NCBI RefSeq assembly: GCF_007676705.1
Contig: NZ_VEBF01000002.1
Span: 1,736,001-1,800,000 of the forward strand
Source: Paenibacillus xylanexedens
GTDB taxonomy: Bacteria > Bacillota > Bacilli > Paenibacillales > Paenibacillaceae
Length of the DNA: 64,000 bases
Reading direction: 5' to 3'
Shown: one piece after another, positions 27,680 through 37,284 of the stretch
Numbering within the stretch: position 1 is the first letter of the stretch
How the letters are laid out: every line of letters starts with the position of its first letter
The notes under the pieces: generated by a model
What the model was told of the DNA's origin: nothing
The model's database searches: none
The model's input: only the letters and a program-made list of their open reading frames with translations
Program-made: the position numbers and the translations under genes

Positions 27680-29008
27680 CTACTTCTTTTTTCTCATCAT
27701 ATCGAAGTACGAAACCGGTTGATCTACCTTCATTTTAATCAGTTGCAACGGGTGACGGGCAGCATCGAGAACATTGCCTTCCTCATCCTGTATTTCACCG
27801 ACGACCTGTTTGAAAAAGTGACCTCCCGGACCGAAAAATTCAATTTCCTGTCCTGGTTTGAAGTGATTGCGCTGTTGAATGGTCGCCATTCCTGTTTCAG
27901 CATCATACCCCATGACCAAGCCAGCGAAGTCAAAAGGTACGGCCTTTTCTTCCGGTTCATAGATATGATCTTCATGGTCTGGTGTATCATAGAAAAATCC
28001 GGTATTGAGCGGACGATTTGCCGCTTTGTTCATTTCTTCAACCCACTCAGGCTTCAGAACATAATTTTCCGGGTCAGCCATATAGGCATCAATCGCTTGA
28101 CGGTATACGTTAACCACGGTAGCCACGTAGTGGATCGATTTCATACGGCCTTCGATCTTGAAACTGTCCACGCCCACATCAATTAACTCTGGGATATGAC
28201 CAATCATACACAGATCCTTCGATCCCATGGAGAATGAATTATCCTGTTCCTGGAACAGGGGAAGCTGGTTCTCACCCAGTTTGAAAGGCGCAGGTGCCTG
28301 CATCTGCATGTCCTCTTCGCTGACCCACACAGTATCTTCTCTCGCATCCTCGAACAGATCGTACTTCCAGCGACAAGACTGGCAACAGCCACCCCGGTTG
28401 GAGTCCCGATCCGTAAAGTGATTGGAGAGCACACAACGTCCGGAATACGATGAACACATCGCTCCGTGAATAAAGGCTTCAATTTCGATATCCACATTCG
28501 CCTTGATCTCTTCAATCTCTTCGAAGCTGGTTTCACGTCCGAGAACCACACGCGGAAGGCCTTCATCTTTCCAGAACTTCACAGCTTGCCAGTTGAGTGT
28601 GGATTGTTGGGTACTCAGATGTACCTCAAGGCCCGGCACAGCACGAAGAGCTACTTCAATAATAGCTGGATCGGCTACAATAATCGCGGAGATTCCCGCA
28701 TTGTACAGGTTTTGCAGGTACGTTTCGATACCTTCAACATCCTCATTATGTGCATAGATGTTCGTTGCTACGAACACTTTGGCTCCATACTTTTTGGCAA
28801 ACTCCACACCTTCACGCATCTCTTCAAAGCTAAAGTTATCTGCGTTGGAACGCAGTCCATAGGCCTGTCCACCGATATATACGGCATCTGCACCGTAATG
28901 GATCGCAAATTTCAGTTTTTCCAGATTACCCGCCGGAGCTAGCAGCTCCGGTTTGTCCAGACGGTTACGTTTACCCGAGAACTTCCGCTGTACCGCCACT
29001 GTTTCCAT
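27680..29008 (-). CDS. trhP2: U32 family protein, tRNA hydroxylation (TrhP2/YrrO type)
   Basis: A 442-residue U32 protein. PELLAPAGNLEKLKFAIHYGADAVYIGG opens the domain. The U32 signature surrounds E-A-F-I-H-G-A-M-C-S-S-Y-S-G-R-C, and four cysteines (CSSYSGRC, GGCCQSCRW) fit the iron-sulfur cluster of the family. B. subtilis YrrO and E. coli TrhP/YegQ help form 5-hydroxyuridine at tRNA position 34; older annotations as a protease are probably wrong. GAGGTG lies 6 bases before the ATG at 29008. It follows its shorter paralogue by 17 bases, the same order as Bacillus yrrN-yrrO. Confidence 0.9.
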   Translation of the reverse strand: METVAVQRKFSGKRNRLDKPELLAPAGNLEKLKFAIHYGADAVYIGGQAYGLRSNADNFSFEEMREGVEFAKKYGAKVFVATNIYAHNEDVEGIETYLQNLYNAGISAIIVADPAIIEVALRAVPGLEVHLSTQQSTLNWQAVKFWKDEGLPRVVLGRETSFEEIEEIKANVDIEIEAFIHGAMCSSYSGRCVLSNHFTDRDSNRGGCCQSCRWKYDLFEDAREDTVWVSEEDMQMQAPAPFKLGENQLPLFQEQDNSFSMGSKDLCMIGHIPELIDVGVDSFKIEGRMKSIHYVATVVNVYRQAIDAYMADPENYVLKPEWVEEMNKAANRPLNTGFFYDTPDHEDHIYEPEEKAVPFDFAGLVMGYDAETGMATIQQRNHFKPGQEIEFFGPGGHFFKQVVGEIQDEEGNVLDAARHPLQLIKMKVDQPVSYFDMMRKKK

Positions 29009-29025
29009 TCTGTTCACCTCGTCTA

Positions 29026-29955
29026 TTAATACACTTGTTCTTTATAGAAAAATCCAAACGACAATTCCCGTTCAGGGTCCTGTAATTTCCGTACTTCATC
29101 CAACCACTCTTCAGAGAACGCATATGCATCGGCATCAGCTACATAACTGTCAATCGCTGCCCGGTATGCACGCACAACCGCTTCATTGTAGGCAAGCGAT
29201 TTTAACATGCCTTCAATTTTGAAACTGTGCACGCCCGCCTCCATCAACAGATGAAGATCTTCGAGGATACATATGTCTTCCGAGCTCATAATGTGCGTGC
29301 CGTTAATGTCCTCATAGATCGGGAATTTTTCATCCCGACGTTCAGCCTCGATCAGGAACAATCCACGTTCTTTACCCAGATGTCCCTCGACTGGCCGTCC
29401 TTGATGGGCCATATAACTTTGCACCAGACTGCGCTTGGAATGATAAATATTCGTCATGCCGTGCACCTGAACCTGAGCTTCCACCTTCAAAAAAGGAACC
29501 ATTTCCGTCAACTCGTCCATATTCAGCTCACGGGCAAGCACAACACGACTAGCTCCCTTGGTTCCCCAATAGTTGGCTGTCGCATAGTTCGTTGAAGTCA
29601 TCTCCGCGTTCCAGTGCAGCTTCACATGTGGCGCGTATTCCTTCATGGTAGCCAGCACAGATGGGTCATTAAACTCCACACCATCAACACCGATTTTGCC
29701 CAAAGCCTGAACATATTCAGGCAATTCTTTCAACAGCTCGTTGGACATCAGATTAGTCATGGATACATAAACACGCGCTTGGTATTTGGCAGCGATGTTT
29801 ACCACCTCTGCTGTCTCTTCCACGCTGAAGCTGCCTGGAAGACGCATGCCGAATCGATCATCTCCAATAACCAGAGCATCTGCTCCAGCCTGGAGCAGCA
29901 CTTCTGCCTCTTTCACATTCGCTGCTGTAACGAGCAGTTCATGTTTCTTACTCAT
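29026..29955 (-). CDS. trhP1: U32 family protein, tRNA hydroxylation partner (TrhP1/YrrN type)
   Basis: A 309-residue U32 paralogue without the C-terminal barrel of its neighbour. Family features are ELLVTAANVKEAEVLLQAGADALVIG, VEAQVQVHGMTNIYHSKRSLVQSY in the place of the signature, and SFKIEGMLKSLAYNEAVVRAYRAAIDSY. The cysteine cluster of the longer partner is missing here, as expected for YrrN-type proteins. The two probably work as a pair on tRNA wobble uridine. GGAGGGGAT precedes the ATG. It lies 14 bases after mltG. Confidence 0.88.
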   Translation of the reverse strand: MSKKHELLVTAANVKEAEVLLQAGADALVIGDDRFGMRLPGSFSVEETAEVVNIAAKYQARVYVSMTNLMSNELLKELPEYVQALGKIGVDGVEFNDPSVLATMKEYAPHVKLHWNAEMTSTNYATANYWGTKGASRVVLARELNMDELTEMVPFLKVEAQVQVHGMTNIYHSKRSLVQSYMAHQGRPVEGHLGKERGLFLIEAERRDEKFPIYEDINGTHIMSSEDICILEDLHLLMEAGVHSFKIEGMLKSLAYNEAVVRAYRAAIDSYVADADAYAFSEEWLDEVRKLQDPERELSFGFFYKEQVY

Positions 29956-29969
29956 ATAATCCCCTCCGC

Positions 29970-31010
29970 TTATTGCGCAGCCTTACTTTTGGCTATATTT
30001 TGCTGATGTTCCTTATACGTTTTGGCAAACAGATGTCCAGACGAACCATCCTTTTTCGTCACATAGAACAGATACTCCGAAGCCTCCGGATTAAGCGCTG
30101 CCTCGATGGACGGAAGACTTGGACTGGCTATTGGACCTGGTGGTAAGCCTTTGTTCAGATACGTATTGTAGGGACTTTGCACCTTCAGATCTTTGAAAAA
30201 CAATCGCTCCTTCGGCTTGTCGAGCAGATATTGCACGGTAGCATCAATCTCCAGCTTCATATCCTGATTGATCCGATTGTAGATTACACCTGCAACCAGA
30301 GCACGTTCCTCGTCCACTACAACTTCTTTCTCCACGAGTGACGCAATCGTCAGCAGTTCATGCAGGGAAAGGTTCTTTTCCTGGAGCTTGGCTTCCAAAT
30401 CAGGAATGGAATTAATCTTAGTCTGGAATTCTTCCAGCATCCGTTGCATCACATCATGCGTGGAACTTCCCTTTTTCAGCTCGTACGTCTCCGGGAATAG
30501 ATACCCTTCCAATACGTAGCGAAGTTCTTCATCCACTGGAATATCTTTGATGATATCTACATCAAAGGCCGAAGGATCATTGGCCAGCTTGATGAATTCA
30601 TCCCGATCTACAACATGCTCATAAGAAAGCTTACCCGCCATTTGCAGAACGTTATAACCCTCCGGAATCGTAAATTTCACCATTTCCTCCGGTACAACTT
30701 CGCCACTACTCAGCTTGCTAACAATCTCATCATATGTCACGCCAGGATTCATAGAATATGTACCCGCCATGAAATTAGAACCTAGTTTTTTCCACTTTAA
30801 ATACCCTTTAAACGTTAACCCGCTTCGAATGAGGCCTTCTTCTTGAAGCTGATCCGCGATTTTCGAAGTTCCCGATCCGCTCTTAATCTCGAATACGACC
30901 GGTTCTGTAGAAGCTTCCACGGGACGCATCATACTCCATACGTAACCGCCTGCGCCTCCGGCAAGAACTACAATGATAAGCAGTATGACTACTATTGCTT
31001 TCCCTTTCAA
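29970..31010 (-). CDS. mltG: Endolytic murein transglycosylase
   Basis: A 346-residue YceG/MltG protein. One N-terminal membrane segment (about residues 4-24) leads to an extracellular LysM-like part (FEIKSGSGTSKIADQLQEEGLI) and the catalytic domain. That domain shows ASLVEKEVVVDEERALVAGVIYNR, with the catalytic Glu in S-L-V-E-K-E, and a C-terminal SPYNTYLNKGLPPGPIASPS. It cleaves nascent peptidoglycan and ends glycan strands. AAAGGAG lies 11 bases before the TTG at 31010; the upstream in-frame TTG at 31034 would cover this site. An intrinsic terminator lies just upstream, so transcription may need its own promoter or read-through. Confidence 0.9.
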   Translation of the reverse strand: MKGKAIVVILLIIVVLAGGAGGYVWSMMRPVEASTEPVVFEIKSGSGTSKIADQLQEEGLIRSGLTFKGYLKWKKLGSNFMAGTYSMNPGVTYDEIVSKLSSGEVVPEEMVKFTIPEGYNVLQMAGKLSYEHVVDRDEFIKLANDPSAFDVDIIKDIPVDEELRYVLEGYLFPETYELKKGSSTHDVMQRMLEEFQTKINSIPDLEAKLQEKNLSLHELLTIASLVEKEVVVDEERALVAGVIYNRINQDMKLEIDATVQYLLDKPKERLFFKDLKVQSPYNTYLNKGLPPGPIASPSLPSIEAALNPEASEYLFYVTKKDGSSGHLFAKTYKEHQQNIAKSKAAQ

Positions 31011-31036
31011 AAAAGAAACAACTCCTTTACACAACC

Positions 31037-31060
31037 AAAAAGAGCGGACTTCTCCGCCCT
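31037..31060 (-). terminator. Terminator or attenuator upstream of mltG
   Basis: On the minus strand AGGGCGGA and TCCGCTCT pair around a GAAG loop and are followed by five T. It lies between the second DUF1292 gene and mltG, with the mltG start only about 27 bases further on. Confidence 0.75.
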
Positions 31061-31085
31061 CCCGGTTTCTTCAATTTGAAGCTGA

Positions 31086-31400
31086 TTAATCTTCGTCAAT
31101 GGGGAGTGTACATTCATCATACAGTTCCGAAATGTTCTCCCACTCATCATCATCGTCGATCGTAACTAACTCTGGCATGATCTGGTCTTCACTTCCAGGT
31201 GATACCCGCAGAAGTTCAACCTCGTCATAAGGTCGCAACGAACTGCGGAGCACCGCGTACTGCTGACCGTTCACTTCGAACTCAGCCAACAAGTCATACG
31301 GTTGTGATTTACCGTTCTCTTCCTCGAGCTCAACATGAGCACCGAATGCCAGACGCAGTGAATCTGTCCATTTCAGGTCTTTGCGGCTATATTCCGTCAT
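31086..31400 (-). CDS. DUF1292 (YrzB-like) acidic protein, second copy
   Basis: A 104-residue acidic protein of the DUF1292 family, function unknown. The fold region is LLAEFEVNGQQYAVLRSSLRP, then ELVTIDDDDEWENISELYDE. It aligns with the gene immediately upstream (EFEVNG / KFEVDG; DDDEWENISELYDE / DDAEWDIVEETFNT), so the two look like a tandem duplication. The ATG directly follows the upstream TAA with no gap, indicating translational coupling. The position between ruvX and mltG is that of Bacillus yrzB, which is a single gene there. Confidence 0.82.
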   Translation of the reverse strand: MTEYSRKDLKWTDSLRLAFGAHVELEEENGKSQPYDLLAEFEVNGQQYAVLRSSLRPYDEVELLRVSPGSEDQIMPELVTIDDDDEWENISELYDECTLPIDED

Positions 31401-31700
31401 TTAGTTCGCTTCCTCTTCATCTTCTGCAAGAAATGTATTAAACGTCTCCTCGACGATATCCCACTCGGCATCATCTTGGATGACGAAAAGTTTGATATCG
31501 TCGCCCTCTTCTTCATAACGGAATGCATATACATCCGTTTCGCCATCTTCAGGTTCAACCGGAGCAACCATCATGTACTTGGCCTCCGAACCGTCTACTT
31601 CGAACTTCATGATGACTTCGAATTCCTCTTCATTACCCTCGTCATCCGCAATGTAAATAATTTCCGCTTCTTCTTCCATACCCAGTTGATCTTCAGCCAT
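31401..31700 (-). CDS. yrzB: DUF1292 (YrzB) acidic protein, first copy
   Basis: A 99-residue, strongly acidic DUF1292 protein. EIIYIADDEGNEEEFEVIMKFEVDG and ETDVYAFRYEEEGDDIKLFVI are typical of Bacillus YrzB in sequence and in the ruvX-yrzB-mltG location. Function is unknown. GAGGGGGATC precedes the ATG. It abuts a second DUF1292 gene at 31086-31400. Confidence 0.85.
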   Translation of the reverse strand: MAEDQLGMEEEAEIIYIADDEGNEEEFEVIMKFEVDGSEAKYMMVAPVEPEDGETDVYAFRYEEEGDDIKLFVIQDDAEWDIVEETFNTFLAEDEEEAN

Positions 31701-31712
31701 TGTTGATCCCCC

Positions 31713-32129
31713 TCACCTTCTACTATTGGCATCCAAATAATTTTGCAAAATCAAGCTTGCGGCCATTTTGTCCACAACCTGCTTGCGTTTTTTCCGACTG
31801 ACATCCGCTTCAATCAGCGTACGTTCTGCTGCCATGGTTGTCAGCCGTTCATCCCAAAGGTGAACAGGTAAATTCAGTTCGCCCCGCAGGCGTTCGGCAA
31901 AAGCAATACATATCTCACCGCGCGGTCCTACGGTGCCGTTCATGTTTTTGGGAAGTCCGACTACGATCTCACTAATCTCGTGCTCACGCACAAGATCGGC
32001 AATCCGAGCGAACTCGCCTTCATCACGGCGGCGTTCAAGCACTTCCAATCCCTGGGCAGTCCAACCGAAGGCGTCACTCGCGGCAACCCCGATTCTTCGG
32101 TCCCCATAGTCCAAACCTAATATTTTCAT
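31713..32129 (-). CDS. ruvX: RuvX/YqgF family nuclease
   Basis: A 138-residue RNase H-fold protein. Motifs: MKILGLDYGDRRIGVAASD with the first catalytic Asp, EIVVGLPKNMNGTVGPRGE, and LWDERLTTMAAERTLIEADVSRKKRK with the D-E-R-L-T motif. E. coli YqgF processes the 5' end of 16S rRNA and a Holliday-junction role is also proposed. The open frame runs upstream to 32183, but GGGAGAGCATGG precedes the ATG at 32129 and the family begins with this Met. It follows ireB and precedes yrzB. Confidence 0.93.
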   Translation of the reverse strand: MKILGLDYGDRRIGVAASDAFGWTAQGLEVLERRRDEGEFARIADLVREHEISEIVVGLPKNMNGTVGPRGEICIAFAERLRGELNLPVHLWDERLTTMAAERTLIEADVSRKKRKQVVDKMAASLILQNYLDANSRR

Positions 32130-32254
32130 CCATGCTCTCCCATCCTCAAGCCTGCTCAGGTCGATGATTAATCGCCTTCTCAAGCTTCAGGCTGTCTTCT
32201 GTCGGTTCATTTCCCGCTGCCTGCATAGCTGCAACACAGCGGAAGCGGCGTACA

Positions 32255-32515
32255 TTACCGGTGATTGGCCAGATAGGAACGTACAAGCTCTTCAATCAGC
32301 TCATCGCGCTCCTTTTTACGGACCAGACTACGTGCGTTGTTGTGACGAGGAATGTATGCCGGGTCTCCGGAAATCAGATACCCAACAATCTGGTTGATCG
32401 GATTATAATCCTTATCGACCAATGCATCATAAACCGTGAGAAGAATCTCTTTGGATGATGCTTCCTGTTCGTCACCTTTCACATTAAATTTAACCGTCTT
32501 ATCCATGGAGTCCAT
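32255..32515 (-). CDS. ireB: IreB family regulatory phosphoprotein (DUF965, YrzL)
   Basis: An 86-residue protein, [18 protein letters not shown], then [40 protein letters not shown], nearly invariant in the family. In Enterococcus IreB is phosphorylated by the Ser/Thr kinase IreK and influences cephalosporin resistance. The N-terminal Thr (residue 7, DKTVKF) lies where phosphorylation is reported. GAGGTG lies 6 bases before the ATG at 32515. The location between alaS and ruvX is conserved in Bacillota. Confidence 0.95.
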   Translation of the reverse strand: MDSMDKTVKFNVKGDEQEASSKEILLTVYDALVDKDYNPINQIVGYLISGDPAYIPRHNNARSLVRKKERDELIEELVRSYLANHR

Positions 32516-32644
32516 TGATGACACCTCGCTCCTGCATGAACATGGGGACCATGTCCTGCCGAATTGATTTCTGTTTATATAATAACATATTCTGACTGCC
32601 ACAAGTAAACAAAGGATAAGGCAATTGTGTTTTTTGCTTGTCCT

Positions 32645-35266
32645 TTACTGGCTAACCAGTGAAACCGCCAGTTTCAGTGCTTCATCCAGCTTGGATGCGT
32701 CCTTACCACCGGCTTGTGCCATATCTGGACGTCCACCACCGCCACCGCCGCATACTGCCGCGACTTCCTTGACGATTTTGCCTGCGTGCAGACCTTGTTT
32801 TACTTGTTCAGCAGGTACAGCTACTACAAAATTCACTTTGCCATCGGCTGCGGCACCCAATACGAGTACAGCATTAGGCAATTTGATTTTCAACTCATCT
32901 GCCACCGTGCGAAGCGCGTCCATGTTCGGAGCATCTACGCGTGCTGCCAGCAATTGTGTATTTCCTGCTTGTACCACTTGATCGGTCAGTTGACCTGCTT
33001 CCATGGCACTGAGTTTGCTTTGCAGGGATTCGGTCTCTCTGGCTGCTTCTTTCAGTTGTTGGTTCAGTCCTTCAATCCGTTTAGGCACATCAGCAACATT
33101 CGCTTTGAGCAACGTTGCTGATTGCTTGAGCAGTTCCAACTGGCTTTCCACATACAGATATGCGCCACGACCAGTTACAGCTTCGATCCGGCGCACGCCG
33201 GAGCCAATTCCGCTCTCGCTCACCAGTTTGAAGATTCCGATCTCTGAAGTATTATTTACGTGACAGCCGCCACAAAGTTCCAAACTGTAGTCTCCAACTT
33301 GAACGACACGCACAATATCTCCATATTTTTCACCAAACAGGGCCATCGCACCCATTTCTTTCGCTTCATCAATAGCTTTCAGCTCGATGTTCACATTCAG
33401 ACGATTCCAGATCTGTTCATTCACCTGGCGCTCAATCTCTGTCAACTCTTCCGGCGTAATGCTGCCGAAGTGAGAGAAGTCAAACCGCAGACGCTGTGGC
33501 TCAACGAGCGATCCCGCCTGATTTACGTGAGTTCCGAGCACATCTTTGAGTGCTTTGTGCAGCAAGTGGGTAGCTGTATGGTTTTTGATAATGTCACCAC
33601 GTTTGGCTGCATCTACTTCAGCACGGATAACTTCACCCACACGCAATTCACCGGACTCTACCGTCACCAGATGAACGTGTTGTCCCTGCGGAGCTTTGAA
33701 CAAACCTTGTACTTTCGCTGTCACACCAGCTCCAAGCAGCAAGCCCTGGTCACTCACTTGACCGCCACTTTCTGCGTAGAACGGAGTCTTGTCCAGAACA
33801 ACCTGGCACGTCTGTCCTTCGCCTACAGTATCAACAAGGGCGTCACCTGCAACGATGGCTACCACTTTTGCTTCCGTCAACAGGTCAGTATAACCAACAA
33901 ACTCACTTTTAACCTCCAGATCGGCAAGTGGCCCGCCTTGAACTTTCATGCTCTCGTTCTCTTGACGCCCAGCACGTCCAAGCTCACGTTGTTTCTGCAT
34001 GGAAGCGTCAAAACCTTCACGATCCACAGTCAGACCATGCTCTGCGGCATAATCTTCTGTCAGGTCAAACGGGAAACCGTACGTATCATACAGTTTGAAA
34101 GCTTCAGGTCCGCTAATAACCGTGCGTCCTTCGGATTTGGCAGTGCCGCTGATATCAGCCAGAATAGCCAGACCATCCGTGAGTGTTTCGTGGAAACGCT
34201 CTTCCTCGGTTTTGATCACTTTAGCGATGAACTCTTGCTTTTCTACTACCTCAGGGTAGTACATGCCCATTACTTCACCAACGGTTGTTGTCAGTTCATA
34301 CAAGAATGGACGGTCAAGTCCAAGTACTTTTCCATAACGAACTGCACGACGGAGCAAACGACGGATGACATATCCACGTCCTTCATTACTTGGCAGAACG
34401 CCATCACCCACTGCAAAAGCAACCGTACGGATATGATCGGCAATGACTTTCAGTGCAACATCAATCTCGACGCTGTCGTTATATTTCACACCCGCAAGAG
34501 CGGCTGTTCTCTGAATCATCGGTTGGAACAAGTCTGTGTCGAAGTTGGAATCCACATTTTGCAGAATGGAAGCAAAACGTTCCAAACCAGCACCTGTATC
34601 AATATTTTTGTTAGGAAGCGGTGTGTAGCTACCATCTTTGTTATGGTTGAACTGGGAGAATACCAGGTTCCACACTTCCAGATAACGTTCGTTTTCCCCA
34701 CCTGGGTACATCTCGGGATCACTCATGTCGTTTCCATAAGCTTCGCCGCGGTCATAGAAGATCTCGGTACAAGGTCCACATGGGCCTTCGCCGATATCCC
34801 AGAAGTTCTCATCCAATTTGATGATACGCTCCGCAGGCAGTCCCACTTTTTCATTCCACAGTTTGAAAGCTTCTTCATCTTCCGGATATACCGTAACAGA
34901 TAGGCGTTCCGGATCGAAACCGATCCACTCTTTGCTGGTCAGGAACTCCCATGCCCATGTAACGGTCTCTTCCTTGAAGTAATCTCCAATGGAGAAGTTG
35001 CCGAGCATTTCGAAGAACGTATGGTGACGGCGCGTTTTGCCGACATTTTCAATATCATTGGTACGGATACATTTTTGAGAGTTCGCAAGGCGCGGGTTCT
35101 CTGGTTTCTCACGTCCGTCAAAATATGGTTTTAGTGGTGCCATACCTGCATTGATCCACAGAAGAGAAGGATCGTTGTGAGGCACGAGCGATGCGCTCGG
35201 CTCAATTTTGTGACCTTTACTTGCAAAAAACTCTATCCATTTGGACCGGATTTCACTGGCTTTCAT
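32645..35266 (-). CDS. alaS: Alanyl-tRNA synthetase
   Basis: An 873-residue class II synthetase that charges tRNA-Ala. It begins [19 protein letters not shown]. Motif 1/2 regions are [16 protein letters not shown] and [19 protein letters not shown], motif 3 [12 protein letters not shown], and the editing site is [16 protein letters not shown] with the zinc Cys/His in CGGCHV. The C-Ala domain ends with a glycine cluster ([17 protein letters not shown]). GGGGG lies 8 bases before the ATG at 35266; the frame upstream to 35347 has no ribosome binding site and enters the leader. Expression is under a T-box leader with a consensus promoter. Confidence 0.98.
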   Translation of the reverse strand: MKASEIRSKWIEFFASKGHKIEPSASLVPHNDPSLLWINAGMAPLKPYFDGREKPENPRLANSQKCIRTNDIENVGKTRRHHTFFEMLGNFSIGDYFKEETVTWAWEFLTSKEWIGFDPERLSVTVYPEDEEAFKLWNEKVGLPAERIIKLDENFWDIGEGPCGPCTEIFYDRGEAYGNDMSDPEMYPGGENERYLEVWNLVFSQFNHNKDGSYTPLPNKNIDTGAGLERFASILQNVDSNFDTDLFQPMIQRTAALAGVKYNDSVEIDVALKVIADHIRTVAFAVGDGVLPSNEGRGYVIRRLLRRAVRYGKVLGLDRPFLYELTTTVGEVMGMYYPEVVEKQEFIAKVIKTEEERFHETLTDGLAILADISGTAKSEGRTVISGPEAFKLYDTYGFPFDLTEDYAAEHGLTVDREGFDASMQKQRELGRAGRQENESMKVQGGPLADLEVKSEFVGYTDLLTEAKVVAIVAGDALVDTVGEGQTCQVVLDKTPFYAESGGQVSDQGLLLGAGVTAKVQGLFKAPQGQHVHLVTVESGELRVGEVIRAEVDAAKRGDIIKNHTATHLLHKALKDVLGTHVNQAGSLVEPQRLRFDFSHFGSITPEELTEIERQVNEQIWNRLNVNIELKAIDEAKEMGAMALFGEKYGDIVRVVQVGDYSLELCGGCHVNNTSEIGIFKLVSESGIGSGVRRIEAVTGRGAYLYVESQLELLKQSATLLKANVADVPKRIEGLNQQLKEAARETESLQSKLSAMEAGQLTDQVVQAGNTQLLAARVDAPNMDALRTVADELKIKLPNAVLVLGAAADGKVNFVVAVPAEQVKQGLHAGKIVKEVAAVCGGGGGGRPDMAQAGGKDASKLDEALKLAVSLVSQ

Positions 35267-35347
35267 ACTGGATGCCCCCATTAAATTATAATAGTCCGTT
35301 GCGTATTCGCTCCGGTTGGTCAACATTGCTTTTGTAAAAATAAACAC

Positions 35348-35635
35348 AAAAAACGCCCCTGAATAATCAGGGACGATGTTATCGCGGTACCACCCTGGTT
35401 ATTGCTGTTCATCCCTTGCTGCCCGGATCAACAAACAATCTCCTCGTTAATGCGAAATAACGGTCGCTCCCGGCAGGGTTGTCCTGCACTCCGAAATTAG
35501 CTTTCCGCCGCTTCATCTTTCAAGACTCTTCCAGCCTTCGATTCAGGCACACCCTGATCCGAAGAAGTCTATTCTCTGAGGAAAGGAACCCTCGGCGTAC
35601 TTTATTTCATCATCGATTTCATGTTCTAAACATAC
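35348..35635 (-). promoter_or_regulatory. T-box riboswitch of alaS
   Basis: The T-box sequence AGGGTGGTACCGCG is at 35396-35383 (minus strand). The leader ends in a terminator with stem CGtCCCTGA / TCAGGGgCG and six T (35375-35348). About 240 bases of structured leader precede it. A possible specifier is GCT at 35535-35533 in the context GAAGGCTGG, which fits alanine but was placed by eye. Uncharged tRNA-Ala should stabilise the antiterminator and allow alaS transcription. Confidence 0.92.
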
Positions 35636-35641
35636 ACACTC

Positions 35642-35670
35642 ATTATATCGGTAGCACAAGCGGGTGTCAA
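35642..35670 (-). promoter_or_regulatory. Consensus SigA promoter of alaS
   Basis: On the minus strand TTGACA (35670-35665), 17 bases, then TATAAT (35647-35642), a perfect SigA promoter. Transcription should start near 35635 and enter the T-box leader. Confidence 0.9.
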
Positions 35671-35701
35671 CGCGGCCTCCTTGATGTTTTGACCCTACTA
35701 T

Positions 35702-36769
35702 TTAGTCGGTCCTTCGTTTGATGTAATAGGCGAAAAAGTGCTGCACAATGACCTTCAGGACGGCAAAAACGGGCACCGCCAGAATCAGACCTACAATGCC
35801 TGCCAATTCGCCTCCGACGAGCAGCGCAAATATAATCGACAGTGGATGCAGATGCAACGTACGTCCCACCACCTGAGGAGAAATAACGTTGCTCTCCAGC
35901 ACTTGGCACAGTGTATTCACAATGACAACGAGCAGCACCATTTTAAACGATACCGTCGATGCCATGACCACGGCGGGGGCAGCGCCAAGGAACGGCCCAA
36001 GATAGGGCACAATGTTAAATACAGCCACAATACTCGCAAGCAGCAAGGCATACGGCATATCAATGACGATATAACCAATGTAGGCAAAGATACCGACAAT
36101 GACACAGACAATAAACTGTCCTCGTATGTAGTTTCCCAGCGCAGTATCAATCTCTTTCATCACTGATACAATTGATTTACGACGTGAACGCGGAAGATAC
36201 GCCACAATAGTGCGCTCAAATACCTCAAAATCTTTTAACATATAAAAGATCAGAAAAGGAACGATAAACACATTAAATAACACATTAATGGTCGCCCCGA
36301 TATTGTCCATGAGCACGGCAATTCCCTGAGTTAGTCGATCCTCCATCTGAAAGAACCAGCTGTTCATGCCCGTTCGGACACTTGGCGGCATTAATTTGTG
36401 ATCCATATTGTTCATCAGACTCTGGGCACGCATGGACAGCTCCGGCATATGTTCGTTGAGTTCTTCCAGCTGTTCAATCAATACCGGAATGACATTCATG
36501 AGAATGACACCGATACAGGTCAGGAAAAAGGCATATATGAGCAATACCGCGATCGTACGCGGCACCTTTCGCCCTCCCAGCATGCTGACAATCGGATTGA
36601 GTACATAGGATATGATAAGGGCTACGATAAAGGGGGCCAGCACTGTTTTCAGGAAAGCATATATGTGAAGCAGTAAAGGCCGCAGCAGCCATATAAAATA
36701 CAGAATGATCAACCCGAGCAGCAGCCAGATCGCGTAACGGAACAGCTTGTGTTTAGTTAATTGCTCCAC
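35702..36769 (-). CDS. AI-2E family membrane transporter, YrrI-like
   Basis: A 355-residue membrane protein of the same family as the gene at 22049-23245, with about seven or eight transmembrane segments. Typical regions are FLKTVLAPFIVALIISYVLNPIV, NVFIVPFLIFYMLKDFEVFER and the C-terminal VFNIVPYLGPFLGAAPAVVMA, then VLESNVISPQVVGRTLHLHPL. Next to alaS it occupies the place of Bacillus yrrI. The substrate is unknown. The ATG at 36775 touches the AGGAGGG ribosome binding site; the GTG at 36769, two codons in, is better spaced, so I use it with moderate certainty about the start. Confidence 0.88.
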   Translation of the reverse strand: MEQLTKHKLFRYAIWLLLGLIILYFIWLLRPLLLHIYAFLKTVLAPFIVALIISYVLNPIVSMLGGRKVPRTIAVLLIYAFFLTCIGVILMNVIPVLIEQLEELNEHMPELSMRAQSLMNNMDHKLMPPSVRTGMNSWFFQMEDRLTQGIAVLMDNIGATINVLFNVFIVPFLIFYMLKDFEVFERTIVAYLPRSRRKSIVSVMKEIDTALGNYIRGQFIVCVIVGIFAYIGYIVIDMPYALLLASIVAVFNIVPYLGPFLGAAPAVVMASTVSFKMVLLVVIVNTLCQVLESNVISPQVVGRTLHLHPLSIIFALLVGGELAGIVGLILAVPVFAVLKVIVQHFFAYYIKRRTD

Positions 36770-36882
36770 GTGCATCCCTCCTTTTGGACTGGCTCTGAGA
36801 GTCAGTATATGTAGGAAAGGTAATATTTATTAACACAACGCAGAAGTGGAAAGCAGCAACCCTCACATTTTCTCTTGAACCC

Positions 36883-36915
36883 AAAAAAACGCCTCCTTCA
36901 TCAGAGAAGGAAGCG
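36883..36915 (-). terminator. Terminator after the zinc-ribbon gene
   Basis: On the minus strand CGCTTCCTTC and GAAGGAGGCG pair (one wobble) and are followed by seven T. It closes the yrrD / zinc-ribbon unit. The remaining bases up to 37064 show no further gene. Confidence 0.8.
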
Positions 36916-37064
36916 CATCTTGCGGTCCGGAGTAGCATATAATCAACCATGTCTCTCCCGAACCATTATGTAACCGCATCTATATACATCTGCCAACAAT
37001 GGATGACAGCATTCCATGACAGACATTGTCAAGAAACCGCATATAGAGGAAGTTATCCTGCTTA

Positions 37065-37274
37065 TTAAGAAGAAGCGTGAAGATGAGGGAAGTCTTGCGG
37101 CAGCTCGTCCCCGAAAAAGAGATCATCCAGGGAACTCAGCGTACCGTCTTCTTCCACCTGATATACAGACATTTTCTCACCGTTCACCGTTAATTCAATA
37201 AAGCATCCCCAGCAATAAAACTGGTGGGAACCAATTTTCCCGATATCTTTGGAACTACAGTTTGGACATTTCAT
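37065..37274 (-). CDS. Small zinc-ribbon protein, function unknown
   Basis: A 69-residue protein with two CxxC pairs (MKCPNCSS and FYCWGCFIEL) that should bind one zinc ion. The rest, VYQVEEDGTLSSLDDLFFGDEL, is acidic. I do not recognise the family. AGGTG lies 7 bases before the ATG at 37274, whereas the ATG at 37280 is too close. It follows the PRC-barrel gene by 10 bases, so the two are likely cotranscribed. Confidence 0.78.
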   Translation of the reverse strand: MKCPNCSSKDIGKIGSHQFYCWGCFIELTVNGEKMSVYQVEEDGTLSSLDDLFFGDELPQDFPHLHASS

Positions 37275-37284
37275 ATTCATTCAC

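Noticed and set aside
33260..34903. 547-codon open frame on the plus strand
   Set aside because: It lies antisense inside alaS, is rich in Phe, His, Cys and Thr, and has no ribosome binding site. It is a shadow of the real gene.
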